From assembly GCA_013399875.1 (NCBI GenBank), contig VXAZ01008122.1, positions 62,001 to 126,000 on the forward strand: a stretch of DNA of 64,000 nucleotides. The letters run 5' to 3'. Source of the stretch: Gymnorhina tibicen (taxonomy: Eukaryota > Chordata > Aves > Passeriformes > Artamidae). Positions 13,001 to 22,868 of this stretch are shown piece by piece. The notes under the pieces were generated by a model, which was given only the letters and a program-made list of their open reading frames with translations, was not told the origin of the DNA and made no database searches. Numbering within the stretch: position 1 is the first letter of the stretch; each line of letters opens with the position of its first letter. The translations under genes and the position numbers were made by a program.

Positions 13001-15066
13001 TGTATCAGGCACATATTTACTGCCCTTTCTCTAGCCTATAGTAACACTAAAATAGTATTTAGGGGGAAAAAAATCCATTAAGGTCTCACTTCAACACTAA
13101 TGACCTTTTTATTTACTGTCTGTTTATGACACATTATATTAGGAATGTGGCTTATCCTATCAAAGCTCAGAAACATTTTGTGGTACAGAAGCTCATGTTT
13201 CTAATCAAAGCAACTGCTAACTTGATTTTGGAGTAGCAAACATCTATAATGACTTGCTGATGAATGATTTGTGTGTAAAAATCATTAATTGAATTTTTTA
13301 AATCAATATGTTTGTGGAATTTGCTACTAAAAAAAAAGAAAAAATGAGATCTGTATCAGTAATTTAATGAGTTACTAAAAAATTCCAGTTAGGAAAAAAA
13401 TTCATGTAATTAAATGGAAACTCTCATTAAAAATTCATCTTAGGAGTTTATTTTTCTAAAAGAATAATGTCCTAAAATAATAGGACGTTCAACCTCACGA
13501 AGAACACAATTTTAAGCTGGCCTCTAAGACATGAGAATTTCAGCTGAAGTGTTAATGATATGTAAAACAGTGTGTGCTATTAAAATTATGACATTCAGTC
13601 CTACATGCGTGTACTGTCAAGACTTTTAACACTGTTACATTAATTAGTATTTGCTATTCAGCACCAGTGAGTAGAGGGTGGTCCATTTGTTCAAGTTTAT
13701 TAAAAAATATAAAATCTGACTAAACAATTTCTTCTGCAGCTGTACAAGAGTGAAGATGGAGAGTGTGCAGTTACAGCAAGGAGAAATAAGACTGAAGCCA
13801 GTGCAGAAGAATTCAGCAGAATTACTTATAACAAGTACACCAGCCTTACCACAGATGTCATTCTCCATAATTTATAGAGCAGTTTGCAGTTCTGTTAGGT
13901 TGAATCACTTATAACTGGAGAACAGACTGTAAAGTTGCACGAGTGTACCACTCTTAACTTGTAGGATAGCAGAACAAAATGATTTATATGTGTTAACAGG
14001 GCTAAATGTCCCTCAGACACTTTCTGAAAGAGATGGAATGGCTGGGTTTGAGCTGTCGGGGCTGGCAGAATGAGAGTCAGGATTCAACCCGAGGGTTTTG
14101 CAATCCCTACTTTATTTAGCAAAGCAAGTAGGTTAGTTTTCAGTGGAATACCGTCACAGCCTTCACCCAAAAGTTTGCTGCCTGTGTCAGTGAATCATTG
14201 CACGAACACAGGCAGTATTGCTGATGACTGAGCTGCAGACAGCCTCTAGCAGGAAAAAGGGGTGATCCAGAAGAGTACTGATAAAGAGTTATGATGCCAC
14301 TGTCTGTCATGAACACCACTCAGACAGAGATTTACAATTTATGCAAGCCAAAGTCAAGTGGTAGGCCTGAAGGAGACCTTGAAAACTTCCACAGAATAGT
14401 ATCTTGTACATTTTATATGGGAATTTTCTTCATAATTTGGAGTTTGATGCGCTGGTGAGCTGTCAGAAGGACTCTGCACAAAGATAGTTTTATTGCAAAT
14501 ATTCTTGCCAAGGGAACAAAAAAAGCAATCACCCCTGCATGTTTGATTTTTAATTAACAGGAATAAAAATGTAATCACAAATGTAGCTGCCACATCTAGG
14601 CATGGTATAAATATTTTATGCAGTGCTTCAAAGTTGCATATAATGTGCACTGTAAAATTTGAGTATCATAGTAAATGAAGTTATTAAACCTTTAAATAAG
14701 AAATTCTGGACTCTCACAATTATGGAAACACTGGTGTGTTGAACAATGATCCTGTAAATTATAGCACGTAACAAAAAATTCTTACCTCTCTGACGAATGT
14801 GCAGGAATATTAATGTCTTGTAAAACTGGTAAAAATGAAAAGCTGAAGGTTGAATGGACTTTGAATGAACTTTATGAATTCTGCTCTCAAACATATTCAT
14901 AAATGATATTTATTGTTTTAAGGCGTAAGCAATTCTTTAAGAGGGGATGTCACACAGGTTATTCTTAGGTCAGGTTGCAGGTTTAGGAACTTCGAATATT
15001 CTGTTTGCAGATAGCTCTTCTGCACCTCATTAATGGAAACAGAGACCTGTCCCAAAAATACCATTA
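10090..15066. other. Unique non-coding DNA
   Basis: No gene or classified repeat is recognised. Open frames are at most about 105 codons, on both strands, without domains. The stretch 13020-13480 is strongly AT-rich with many short A and T runs. A GC-richer patch at 11880-12130 shows no known family. Confidence 0.55.
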
Positions 15067-15071
15067 TACCT

Positions 15072-15717
15072 TGTCTTGGGGTGACTTTATGCTGTTGTAT
15101 CCCCTATCACTGCTCTATGCCCAGACATGATTCCTGAGCCTTTCTATGCCTTTGAAACTGGCTGCAAGAGACAGAGGAAAAAACTGAGTGAACTTTTGAA
15201 AACAGTTTGTGCTTCAAGGACACAGAGATTAGCTACTGCTGCTGCTGAGGAGCAGGGGAAGCACTTCTTGCTTTTCAGTCAGCTTTTCGGCTCTGCTTCT
15301 TTGGAGAGAGACGGAGAGCTGAGGTTTTTTTTCTGGGACTTTGGTTTTTCCCCTTCTTCTCTTCTGGACTTGTTCGGAACACCAGAACATCAGAACCCCA
15401 CCGGGGGACCTTCCACCGGCCTGGAGGGGGGCCCCCCACGCCGACCCAGCTCCAAGGAGGAGGAGAGAGACTGCACCCACAGAAGGACTCTAAAATCTTT
15501 CAGGTTCTCTCTCCAGAGCGCGAGATTTTATTATTTAGCATTATTATTACTTTCCTGTGTGTTTGTTAAATAAATAGTTTTTATTTTCTTCTTCACTTTC
15601 CTCCGAGGAAAATTTTTTTTCCTGAACCCGGCTGGGGGGAGGGGTGGTTGGGGCCTGCCTTCCTTTGAGGAGACGTTCCTTTTGGACGTTTCCCTGAATT
15701 TGGCCTAAACCACCACA
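15072..15717 (+). mobile_element. Solo LTR of an ERVL-like avian endogenous retrovirus
   Basis: The 646-bp element starts TGTCTTGGGGTGAC and ends GCCTAAACCACCACA, so it has canonical TG...CA termini. A perfect 5-bp target duplication, TACCT, lies at 15067-15071 and 15718-15722. Five base pairs is the usual spacing for ERVL-type insertions, which is the basis for the class call. A poly(A) signal AATAAA at 15569-15574 sets the plus strand as sense. The interior carries a GC-rich block (15385-15475) with the perfect palindrome GGGGGGCCCCCC at 15426-15437. Frames of 148 codons (+) and 83 codons (-) inside it come from LTR composition, not genes. No gag, pol or env remnant is adjacent, so the provirus was reduced by LTR-LTR recombination. 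The exact target duplication and good preservation suggest a fairly young insertion. Confidence 0.9.
15569..15574 (+). promoter_or_regulatory. LTR polyadenylation signal AATAAA
   Basis: A perfect AATAAA inside the solo LTR, followed by a T-rich run (TAGTTTTTATTTTC) of the kind found downstream of cleavage sites. It marks the R region and supports plus-strand orientation. It could end transcripts that enter the LTR. Confidence 0.7.
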
Positions 15718-15722
15718 TACCT

Positions 15723-18700
15723 GTTTATATTTCTGTCAGTGGCATATCTGAGCAGCACCAGATACTGTCGGAGGACACCTCTGCTACAAAAGCTTGGAAG
15801 GCTTCTGGGAAGCCAGGTCACTCCTTTGATGCTGGCAAGAAGCCCAAAACACCACATGGCAGCTACTGCAGCAAGTCCCAGGGTTTCACTGTGCTCTGGG
15901 GACGCGTTGGGTGTTGAGCGGCCTGCTTTCCAGAGGCACGAGTGGTGTGTGTCGCTTCAGCCAGCACTGATGAAAGTGCCCTTCCTGCTGTGTAATCTGT
16001 GCATCTGGCAGATGGCATTTGTGATTAGTATTGATTAGTGGAGGATGTGAAAGGTATCTACCTGAGACTGAAGCAGAACAGAGCAGTGAGACATCTGCAC
16101 AACCGCCCCCAAACACCACAGAGAGGATATTTTCATGTCTTTACCATCCCAAAAGTGATGATGCCTTGTATCATTGGCAGCTGGAGACTCTGCCTGAAAA
16201 GCTGTTGAGTGTCCATTTCTCCTCCTTTCCTTCTTCCTTCCCAGGACCAAATAGATGCTGCAAAACAGCATCATAACATTTTATAGAAAAGATACTGGTG
16301 CCAATAAGGACATGGAAGCTGGCATTTTTATAAACCTTGAAGATCACTAAATTATTATTGCATATAATGTCTACATAATGTATTATTGTATGTAGAGTGT
16401 ATATATAATATATTAATTAATACAGTGCAGCAAGGGGGGGTTTCTGATTAAGTTCTTGTTAATGATATTATAGGACAGGAAGAAAAAGATTTGACATTAG
16501 AACAGGCAGGTCAAAAAAAAGTAGTCAGTGGGGGAAGATGTAGCAGAGGAGAAAATAAAGTCCAATATTAGTACATATTTTTCTTAGCTTAGAGCTAAAT
16601 AACAATTTTTAACTTTCTTCCCCTCTGCCATCCCCGTGTTAAATAATAAATGATCTTGTTTCACTGTGAGTACAGTTGATTTCTAATCTGAAAAACCTCC
16701 TCTTCTGCAACAGAATTTCATGTAAATATAGATCAATTCTTTCAGCAATCCTTCTGCCCTTCATAATTATTTCATGACTGCTCTGGCCAAGCTAGAAATG
16801 TCAGGATGGGAAAAGGGGATTGTAAGTCAGAGTCTGCCTGGCAGGGTTTCTAAGTCCTGATAAAGGCTCCATAGGATATTTGTGTTGCTAAACTGCACTG
16901 AGGCTTGTATCTTTTCCCTCTTTTGTGCAAAAAACTTCAGAAGCATTACCTTGTCCTTTATACATAGAGATATCATGATGTGATGTGATGTGACCCTCAC
17001 AGCAGGAGAACTGGGGTGCATGAACGCCAAACGAGTGCAGGACAGTGTGCAGTGCTCTGCTCCAGAAGGACCATGGTGAAGGGACCATGCCCAGCCCCAC
17101 AGAGCAGGGAGGCAGGCTGGAGTCAGAACTGCAGGTGGCTGCTCTGAAGGCCAAGAGAGAAGATTACAGGTCAAGAGAAAATGGTATAATTTGTATAACA
17201 GAGAAATCAAATCAAGTTTGGATTGAACTGTTTATCCAGATTAAGTTCCTTTTCAGGCTCTAATGTGAGGCTTAGTATTCTTTCTGATGGGGTTTAGAAC
17301 ACCAGAGTATTATTTCCAAACACCGGAGCACTGTAAAGAATTTAGTATTAATGTGGTTTAGCTAGTCACTCTTGCATTTACTGGTGGAGGGAGAGCAAAG
17401 AGGAAGGTGATGGCCTTTTTTGTGTGCCATATCTGTACCCAAAAGTATGCATGTCATATTGACTGACAACACAGTCCGACACAGAGCCATAGCTATTTAT
17501 CTCCTGTGAACACTAAATTAGATATTTTTTAGTCCAAAGATGTGAAACCATGAAGCAATCATGATAATAGAGTTCCTGAACTAAAGAAAGCTTTGAGTTC
17601 ATTAGTCTGTGTGCATTCATGGAAAGCCTGTGATATTTTATCAGGAAAAGATTTGCACTAAAGAGCAAAGTGCCAAAGTAACCCATATTTCAAACATTTC
17701 CAGAGGAAGTGGTTTCTGGTCTTTAAGCTGGAAATGGACAGATTTCAGGGAACTTGGCTGTAGCAACATGCAAGAAAGATGCAACTGATTCTTTAAATAC
17801 TCTGTAAAGTGTTCATGTCCCACCCACTCTTGCTGCCACAGAGTGTAATCTGAGAAGCATTATACAAAATATGATGTTGAAAACAGATGTCTGGATCTAG
17901 ACCTGACCTTGAATGAGTAAAGGAAAGGAAAAAATCTGTTTAGCGCAGCAGATTGGAAAAGAAATTATATTTCTGTTCCCTAAGGGGAGTACAATCTGAT
18001 AGAAGATATCAATAAATAGATAAATAAACCTGTTTACAAGGAAACTGAGACTTACTTTACAAATTAGATTCCTAAAAAGGGAGAAAAATGAACAAAACCA
18101 CACCAATTCGCAGTGTGAGCAGAAGGCCCTGGTAGAACAGTCTTGGTTCAGTCAGTAATAGAGAACAGCAGAAGGCAGTCTGCTTTCAGTAACTTAGTCC
18201 AGTCTTTTCCATTTCACTGGAAGGTGGAAAGCCTGTGAGTTACAATGCATGTCTCTACATCTGAATTAATCATCCTGGTTCCTTGAGCAGTCATCAGAGA
18301 GAAATGGGCAATGAGTGATGTAATGAACCTTCAATATTAAAAATTTTTAATTCTACCTGCAATTCAAATTTGCAATGCATTTCTAAAAATAGATTTTGAA
18401 AATAGAAATTTCTAATAGAAAGAGAATTTTTGTATTACACCTAAACATACATATAGTGAGAACTCCTGCCTTTCCGGTGCCCCATTGGAAGGCAAGAACA
18501 AACAGGGTTGGGTTTTTTCCTCTTTGTACTTATGCCACTTCCCTTTTTGTTTCTGAAATGGATTACTGCAGGAACGCTGGCAGTAAACCCAAAAGATACT
18601 AAATCATTACTTTTTCCTCATATATGAAGAATGTGCTTCATAACAGAGGCTGTATCAAAGTTAGCAGGCAGCATATTCCACTAATTGCTGTTCATAATTG

Positions 18701-20500
18701 TCATCTCAGGTTTGAAAAGTCCCACTACCCACAGAGTGGAAAGCATAAGAAATTAAATAATCTGAGACAGGAAGTTTATGGGCTGTTGATTTGCCTTGTT
18801 TCAGTTTAATCTCTCTGTAATCCCAGAATAACTTTACATATTGTCTCTCAGGCCCACTATCAATGCATCCATTCCCAGGGCTCTGGTTCATCCAAAATCA
18901 AGCCTCAGCAAACTGACAACACACACAAAAAAAAAGGTTCTGCAAAAAGTTAATTCCACCCCACATTCTCTGGAGAATTACATTGGTCTCAGCAGCACGC
19001 ATTGCAGACAGGAAAACTGACAAAGGCTGCCCACAGAATTAAGCCCAGAGCCTCTGATGCTGCACGATACCACAAATGGGTGAATGCCCAATGTATCAAA
19101 GAGCTAGGATGCCCTTAGACTGTCAGAGGAGTTTAGTGAGTAGCAAAGGGTGAGCTATTAAGAATCTACCTTGAAAAATGACGACATTTCCTTATCTTAA
19201 ATAATAATGCAAAGATCTACACTGCTAGAAACTTGGTGTTGTCAGCATTTGCAAACTGGTGGATTTTTGAGCAATGCCAGTCAGTTTGTGGCTGCTTGTA
19301 GAAAGCCCATGACCTCTGCAGGAATATCAGAAGAAAACCACTGTGTCAACAGATTGAATGAGGCCTCAGGTGGGCATCTCACAAGCAGAGATTTCCTAAA
19401 TGAAAGCACCAATCTTACTAACTGGTGTCAGAAGTTAGTACCTGAGTTTTTTATTACTACACTTTCATGGTTTTGCTGAGCATTGCAAATACCTTAAAAG
19501 AACTAATGTACGCTTGGTCTAACCTATGCAACACTGGAACTGACAAAAGGAAAGAGCATTCAGGTGAACAAAGACTAGAAGGACTAAAAGATGGGACCAG
19601 AAAAGTCAGCCTAGAGCTAGAAAATATTTCAGGCAAAAGATGGAACCTGCATGGCCTTGCACTGTAAGCTGATGGACTTAGGTTCCCACAGGATCACATC
19701 TGTGCCAGTGTCTTATCTTGTTCCTCTCCTTTATGAGTTGTTTTTCATTCTTATTCATCCATGCCCCTTTCTGCACAGGGATATAACACCTTACAATCAT
19801 TTTGTGACAGCTCAAAGGCTCCTCATGCTGGTATCATTTCTAAATATTGAATTCTGAACTAATGGCAGCCTGGAAAGATGCTTCCTGACATCACTACTGC
19901 ACTGAAGGGTAATTCTTGCAGGAACTTGCAGTGACTTGAGTTCACTCCACACAGGCAAACTGTTTAACAGGAAAAGCCAAGTCAGAGCTTATTAAGCACT
20001 GTTTACATGGAGTTCAGGACAAATAGCACAAGTCCCGCATCTCAGTACAAAAATATGTATCACCTACGTAGACTTACCCCAGTCTGACTTTATAAATTGT
20101 TAATAAATAGTGCCAAGGTCTACCAAAATACTAAGCCAGTTTAATGATAAACTAAAAGCTTTCCATTTCCTTGCCTTGAAATAACAACTCCCAAGTGTTT
20201 TATACCGTTATTACCTTCAGGGAATTTAGACTTTCATGAGTGCTCTGGCTGTTTACTTTATTTGCTAATGGAGTTAGCTGGGCTGTAATGTGAGGAAAGT
20301 TGAAAGGGCAAAACTGGTTTGTGTTTAGAAGTGCCTAGCAATTTGCAAAGGAAATAGTAAAAGTAAATTTAAAAAAAATCCAAAGTAGTCTGTTACTTCT
20401 AATAATGCAGGGAGATTAATTCCCTCTACTTTAGCTGCCAGCCTTAACACGGTCACAAACAATTTTTAGCTGAGCAACCCAGTTTGCCAAGCGTAATGGT
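15723..20500. other. Unique AT-rich non-coding DNA
   Basis: No gene or classified repeat is seen. The segment near 16360-16415 is very AT-rich (TATATAATATATTAATTAA-type). A short GATGT-type repeat sits at about 16976-16991. Overlapping open frames at 16827-17263 fall on both strands and carry no known motif. The part 20200-20340 is evenly composed and might be conserved, but this cannot be judged from one sequence. Confidence 0.5.
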
Positions 20501-21060
20501 TTAAATTCCCCCTGGGGGAAGGCAGGTATGTCTGCAAACCTGCAAAGTCACCTTGGACAGTTTGTTGTTTCCCCTGTTTATTCAGGCAGTTTTCTGGTCC
20601 TGGGAAGACAGCCCCCTAGACCCCACCACGGGCTCATCCCTGGAGGTACAGGCATGAAGGGGCCTGACCCTGTGTTCCGAGGGCTGCTGGGTGCCCAGGC
20701 ATGGGTGCTCTGTGCTATCAGGTTCAGGCAGCTGGGAAGTTACAACCCAGAAGCAGCAAGCAGGCAAGACCCAGGAGGTTACTCAGAGGGTGCCTGGGGG
20801 AGACTCACCTAGGTATTATGGGCCTAGAGCATGGGGAGAAGAGCCTGGCTTTGGCTGGCTTGAACAATGCACCTTTCATAGGAAATCTCCCTGGGATAAA
20901 ACCTACAAGCAGCCCGGTGAGGAGGGAGCAGAGCCCTACACAACTGAATGTGGGAAGTGTTTCTCACAGCTGGTCTGATATCCCAGGGGGATGCTTATGT
21001 GAACTGGACTTTGATATATCTATTAAACATTTCCTTCCTTTCGCCTTGGTGGGATGACAG
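20501..21060 (+). other. GC-richer segment of unknown origin, possibly an old LTR
   Basis: Composition shifts here from the AT-rich flanks. The left edge carries the palindrome TTCCCCCTGGGGGAA (20506-20520). Near the right edge is an AT-rich TATA-like stretch followed by TATTAAAC, then a pyrimidine-rich run ending TGGTGGGATGACAG (21045-21060), which could be a promoter/poly(A)/U5 arrangement. I could not find matching TG...CA ends with a target duplication, and I do not recognise the family. Frames of about 60-118 codons overlap in several phases, as expected of GC-richer non-coding DNA. Confidence 0.25.
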
Positions 21061-21392
21061 AGACTCATTAGATTTTGAACAGAGGCAGGCTCACTCTTTC
21101 TGTGCTAAATGATAACTCAAGACCTCTCTCAGGCCCCTTCATGGGCTGCCCCAGAGCCTTGGGAGTGTGTAACACACCACGGAGCCCCACAGCTCATAAA
21201 CCCTGTCCCCAGGATTTACAGCTCTGGCCCAGCACTGTGCTGACGTCTTCATGCAGCTTCCCTTTCTCCTCCTCTCCTCTGTCTCAAACGCCTGCCCTTG
21301 ATATACAGCATCAGCACACTCCTGCACACTGTGCTGATGGTATTTTGACGGTGGTTGAGAGACAGGACTCAGCTTGATGCAAGCAAAAGCCA

Positions 21393-21398
21393 TTTATT
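21393..21398 (-). promoter_or_regulatory. LTR polyadenylation signal AATAAA
   Basis: TTTATT on the plus strand is AATAAA on the sense strand. It lies just downstream of the TATA box, an arrangement seen in short-R avian retroviral LTRs, where the signal lies in U3. Confidence 0.65.
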
Positions 21399-21412
21399 TT
21401 CTCTACAATCGT

Positions 21413-21421
21413 GGTTATATA
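21413..21421 (-). promoter_or_regulatory. LTR TATA box
   Basis: Read on the minus strand this is GTATATAAC. Its place upstream of the AATAAA and short U5 fits a retroviral core promoter. It appears intact, so transcription leftward from this LTR is possible. Confidence 0.65.
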
Positions 21422-21704
21422 CCCTTGGGACAGGCGAGGGAATTTTGTCCTACCCCTTCCCTCGTCTCTACTTCTCCTTAGCAACCTAACATTGAATAAT
21501 TGCAGGTAACCGCAATCTTCATTAATCTCCTCTCGTGCAATGGCGGTGAAACTCAGCGTTCCTTCTCCAGTCCATTCTCCTTTGTCCCCAGGGTCTGTTT
21601 CCTTCTCCCATGGTTTCTGCCCCACCAGAGTCAGAACATCCACATCGCTCTCAAGGTCCAAGGTGCTTTCTGTTCTGCTCCCTAATTGTCTTCGCACAGT
21701 ATTT

Positions 21705-22720
21705 CACTGGTGTGTGAGAAAAACAGCAATCTGCCTTACTTTGTTAGTGGCATTACCAGCACCCTAGATGCCATCCAAGGGCAGAGGCTGAGTCTTAGTG
21801 CAGAATTACGGATATTCATTATTTTAAAAGCCCTGTTACAATCCCATCTGCTGTTTGTTTGCTGCAGCATAGTCAGATTTCAAACTGTAGGAGAGGAAAA
21901 TAGAAACTACTGCACCAAATGAGGCTATATTCATTATTGAATGGCTGAATTTCACTATTGCAGGGGTTTTTTTAATGGGTTTAACAAAGACTTTTTAGAT
22001 ATTATTGTCAAATCAACTATTTAAACAGGCACAAGATGCTAGATACCAAATGAGGCAAGCATCTAAATCCTCAGAAAATACACTGCCAAAATAGCTCTCT
22101 TTCTTTTGCTGTTCTGCTTCTGCTGCCAATGCTTGAAGGGCTCCATGGAGCAAGTTGTATAATTAAAATCAGCATGTGAGTTAGAAAGAAAAACTCATCT
22201 GAGAGAGCTCATATAAGTACCAGCCCTGTCTCTGTCTTCTGATAGACCTGAGCTCGCAGGGCAGCTCTGGGACATGTCCATCCCTGTAGTCCTTCAAACA
22301 TTGTCAGGAAGATGTTGGCAGCAGGAAACAGGCCAGTCTGGCAAACATCACCATTTTCCAGCATCATTGAAATGCAAGAACTCAAAATGAGGGAAAGTGC
22401 TTTGTCTTTCCAGAAAAACAATGCACAACTTTAAACAAAGTAAGTGAAAAATGCACTGTCATCCAACTCCTTTATTTACTTTAAATCCTCCGGAGGCCAC
22501 GGCAGTGACCTGAATGGACAGGAGTTTATTTAACATCGGAATGAATCATTCTTTTCAATTGACTTCAGTGTAAGGGATTGGGGCTGCAGGAAAAGATGTT
22601 GGTGTGGCCAGCCTGTAAGAACCTAGAAGTAAATGGGAACATGGACTGTGAACCAAAACATGTTAATCTTGAAAACCTTTAAAAACCCCAATCAGAGGGA
22701 ACTAGCAGAGCAGTCTGAAT
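21705..22720. other. Unique non-coding DNA
   Basis: No recognised gene or repeat. A perfect 10-bp palindrome CCTCCGGAGG lies near 22487-22496, in a stretch that is less AT-biased than its surroundings. Confidence 0.5.
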
Positions 22721-22868
22721 GCGAGCCGGAAACAGGCTGAGGTGCAGCTGAAGCAGCAAAGCTCTGTTCCCCGACTCTCCCATCCGCTAGCGACCTTTCC
22801 CGTTTGGACGACTGTGAACCCACCTAATGAGGAGGTTCAGTGCACGCTGCGAGCTCCAACAGAACACG
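22721..22868. other. Small CpG cluster in CpG-poor DNA
   Basis: About ten CpG dinucleotides occur within 148 bp, while the kilobases on either side have almost none. The segment is far too short for a classical CpG island. It could be an unmethylated regulatory element, a minor promoter or an eroded exon. No TATA box or long open frame supports a specific call, and no repeat family is recognised in it. Confidence 0.35.

Larger units (their letters stand above)
21346..21698 (-). mobile_element. Solo LTR of a class II (ERVK-like) avian endogenous retrovirus
   Basis: The 353-bp element reads TGACGGTGGTTGAG at its plus-strand left end and TTCGCACA at its right end. Its sense (minus) copy therefore begins TGTGCGAA and ends ACCGTCA. 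A perfect 6-bp target duplication GTATTT flanks it at 21340-21345 and 21699-21704. Six base pairs is typical of class II/alpha-beta retroviruses. On the minus strand a TATA box (GTATATAAC, 21413-21421) is followed within about 20 bases by AATAAA (21393-21398), so the poly(A) signal sits between TATA and the likely start site, as in avian alpharetroviruses. U5 is short. The 128-codon minus frame across it is incidental. No internal genes flank the LTR. Confidence 0.88.

Noticed and set aside
15127..15573. 148-codon open frame on the plus strand
   Set aside because: It lies entirely inside a solo LTR with intact ends and reflects LTR composition, not a gene.
20691..20978. A frame ending with a C2H2 zinc-finger-like peptide (EPYTTECGKCFSQ)
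   Set aside because: Only one of the two finger cysteines is spaced correctly, no histidine pair follows, and there is no tandem finger array. It is most likely chance in a GC-richer segment.
21311..21697. 128-codon open frame on the minus strand
   Set aside because: It spans a solo LTR, crosses its TATA and poly(A) region and has no retroviral protein signature.
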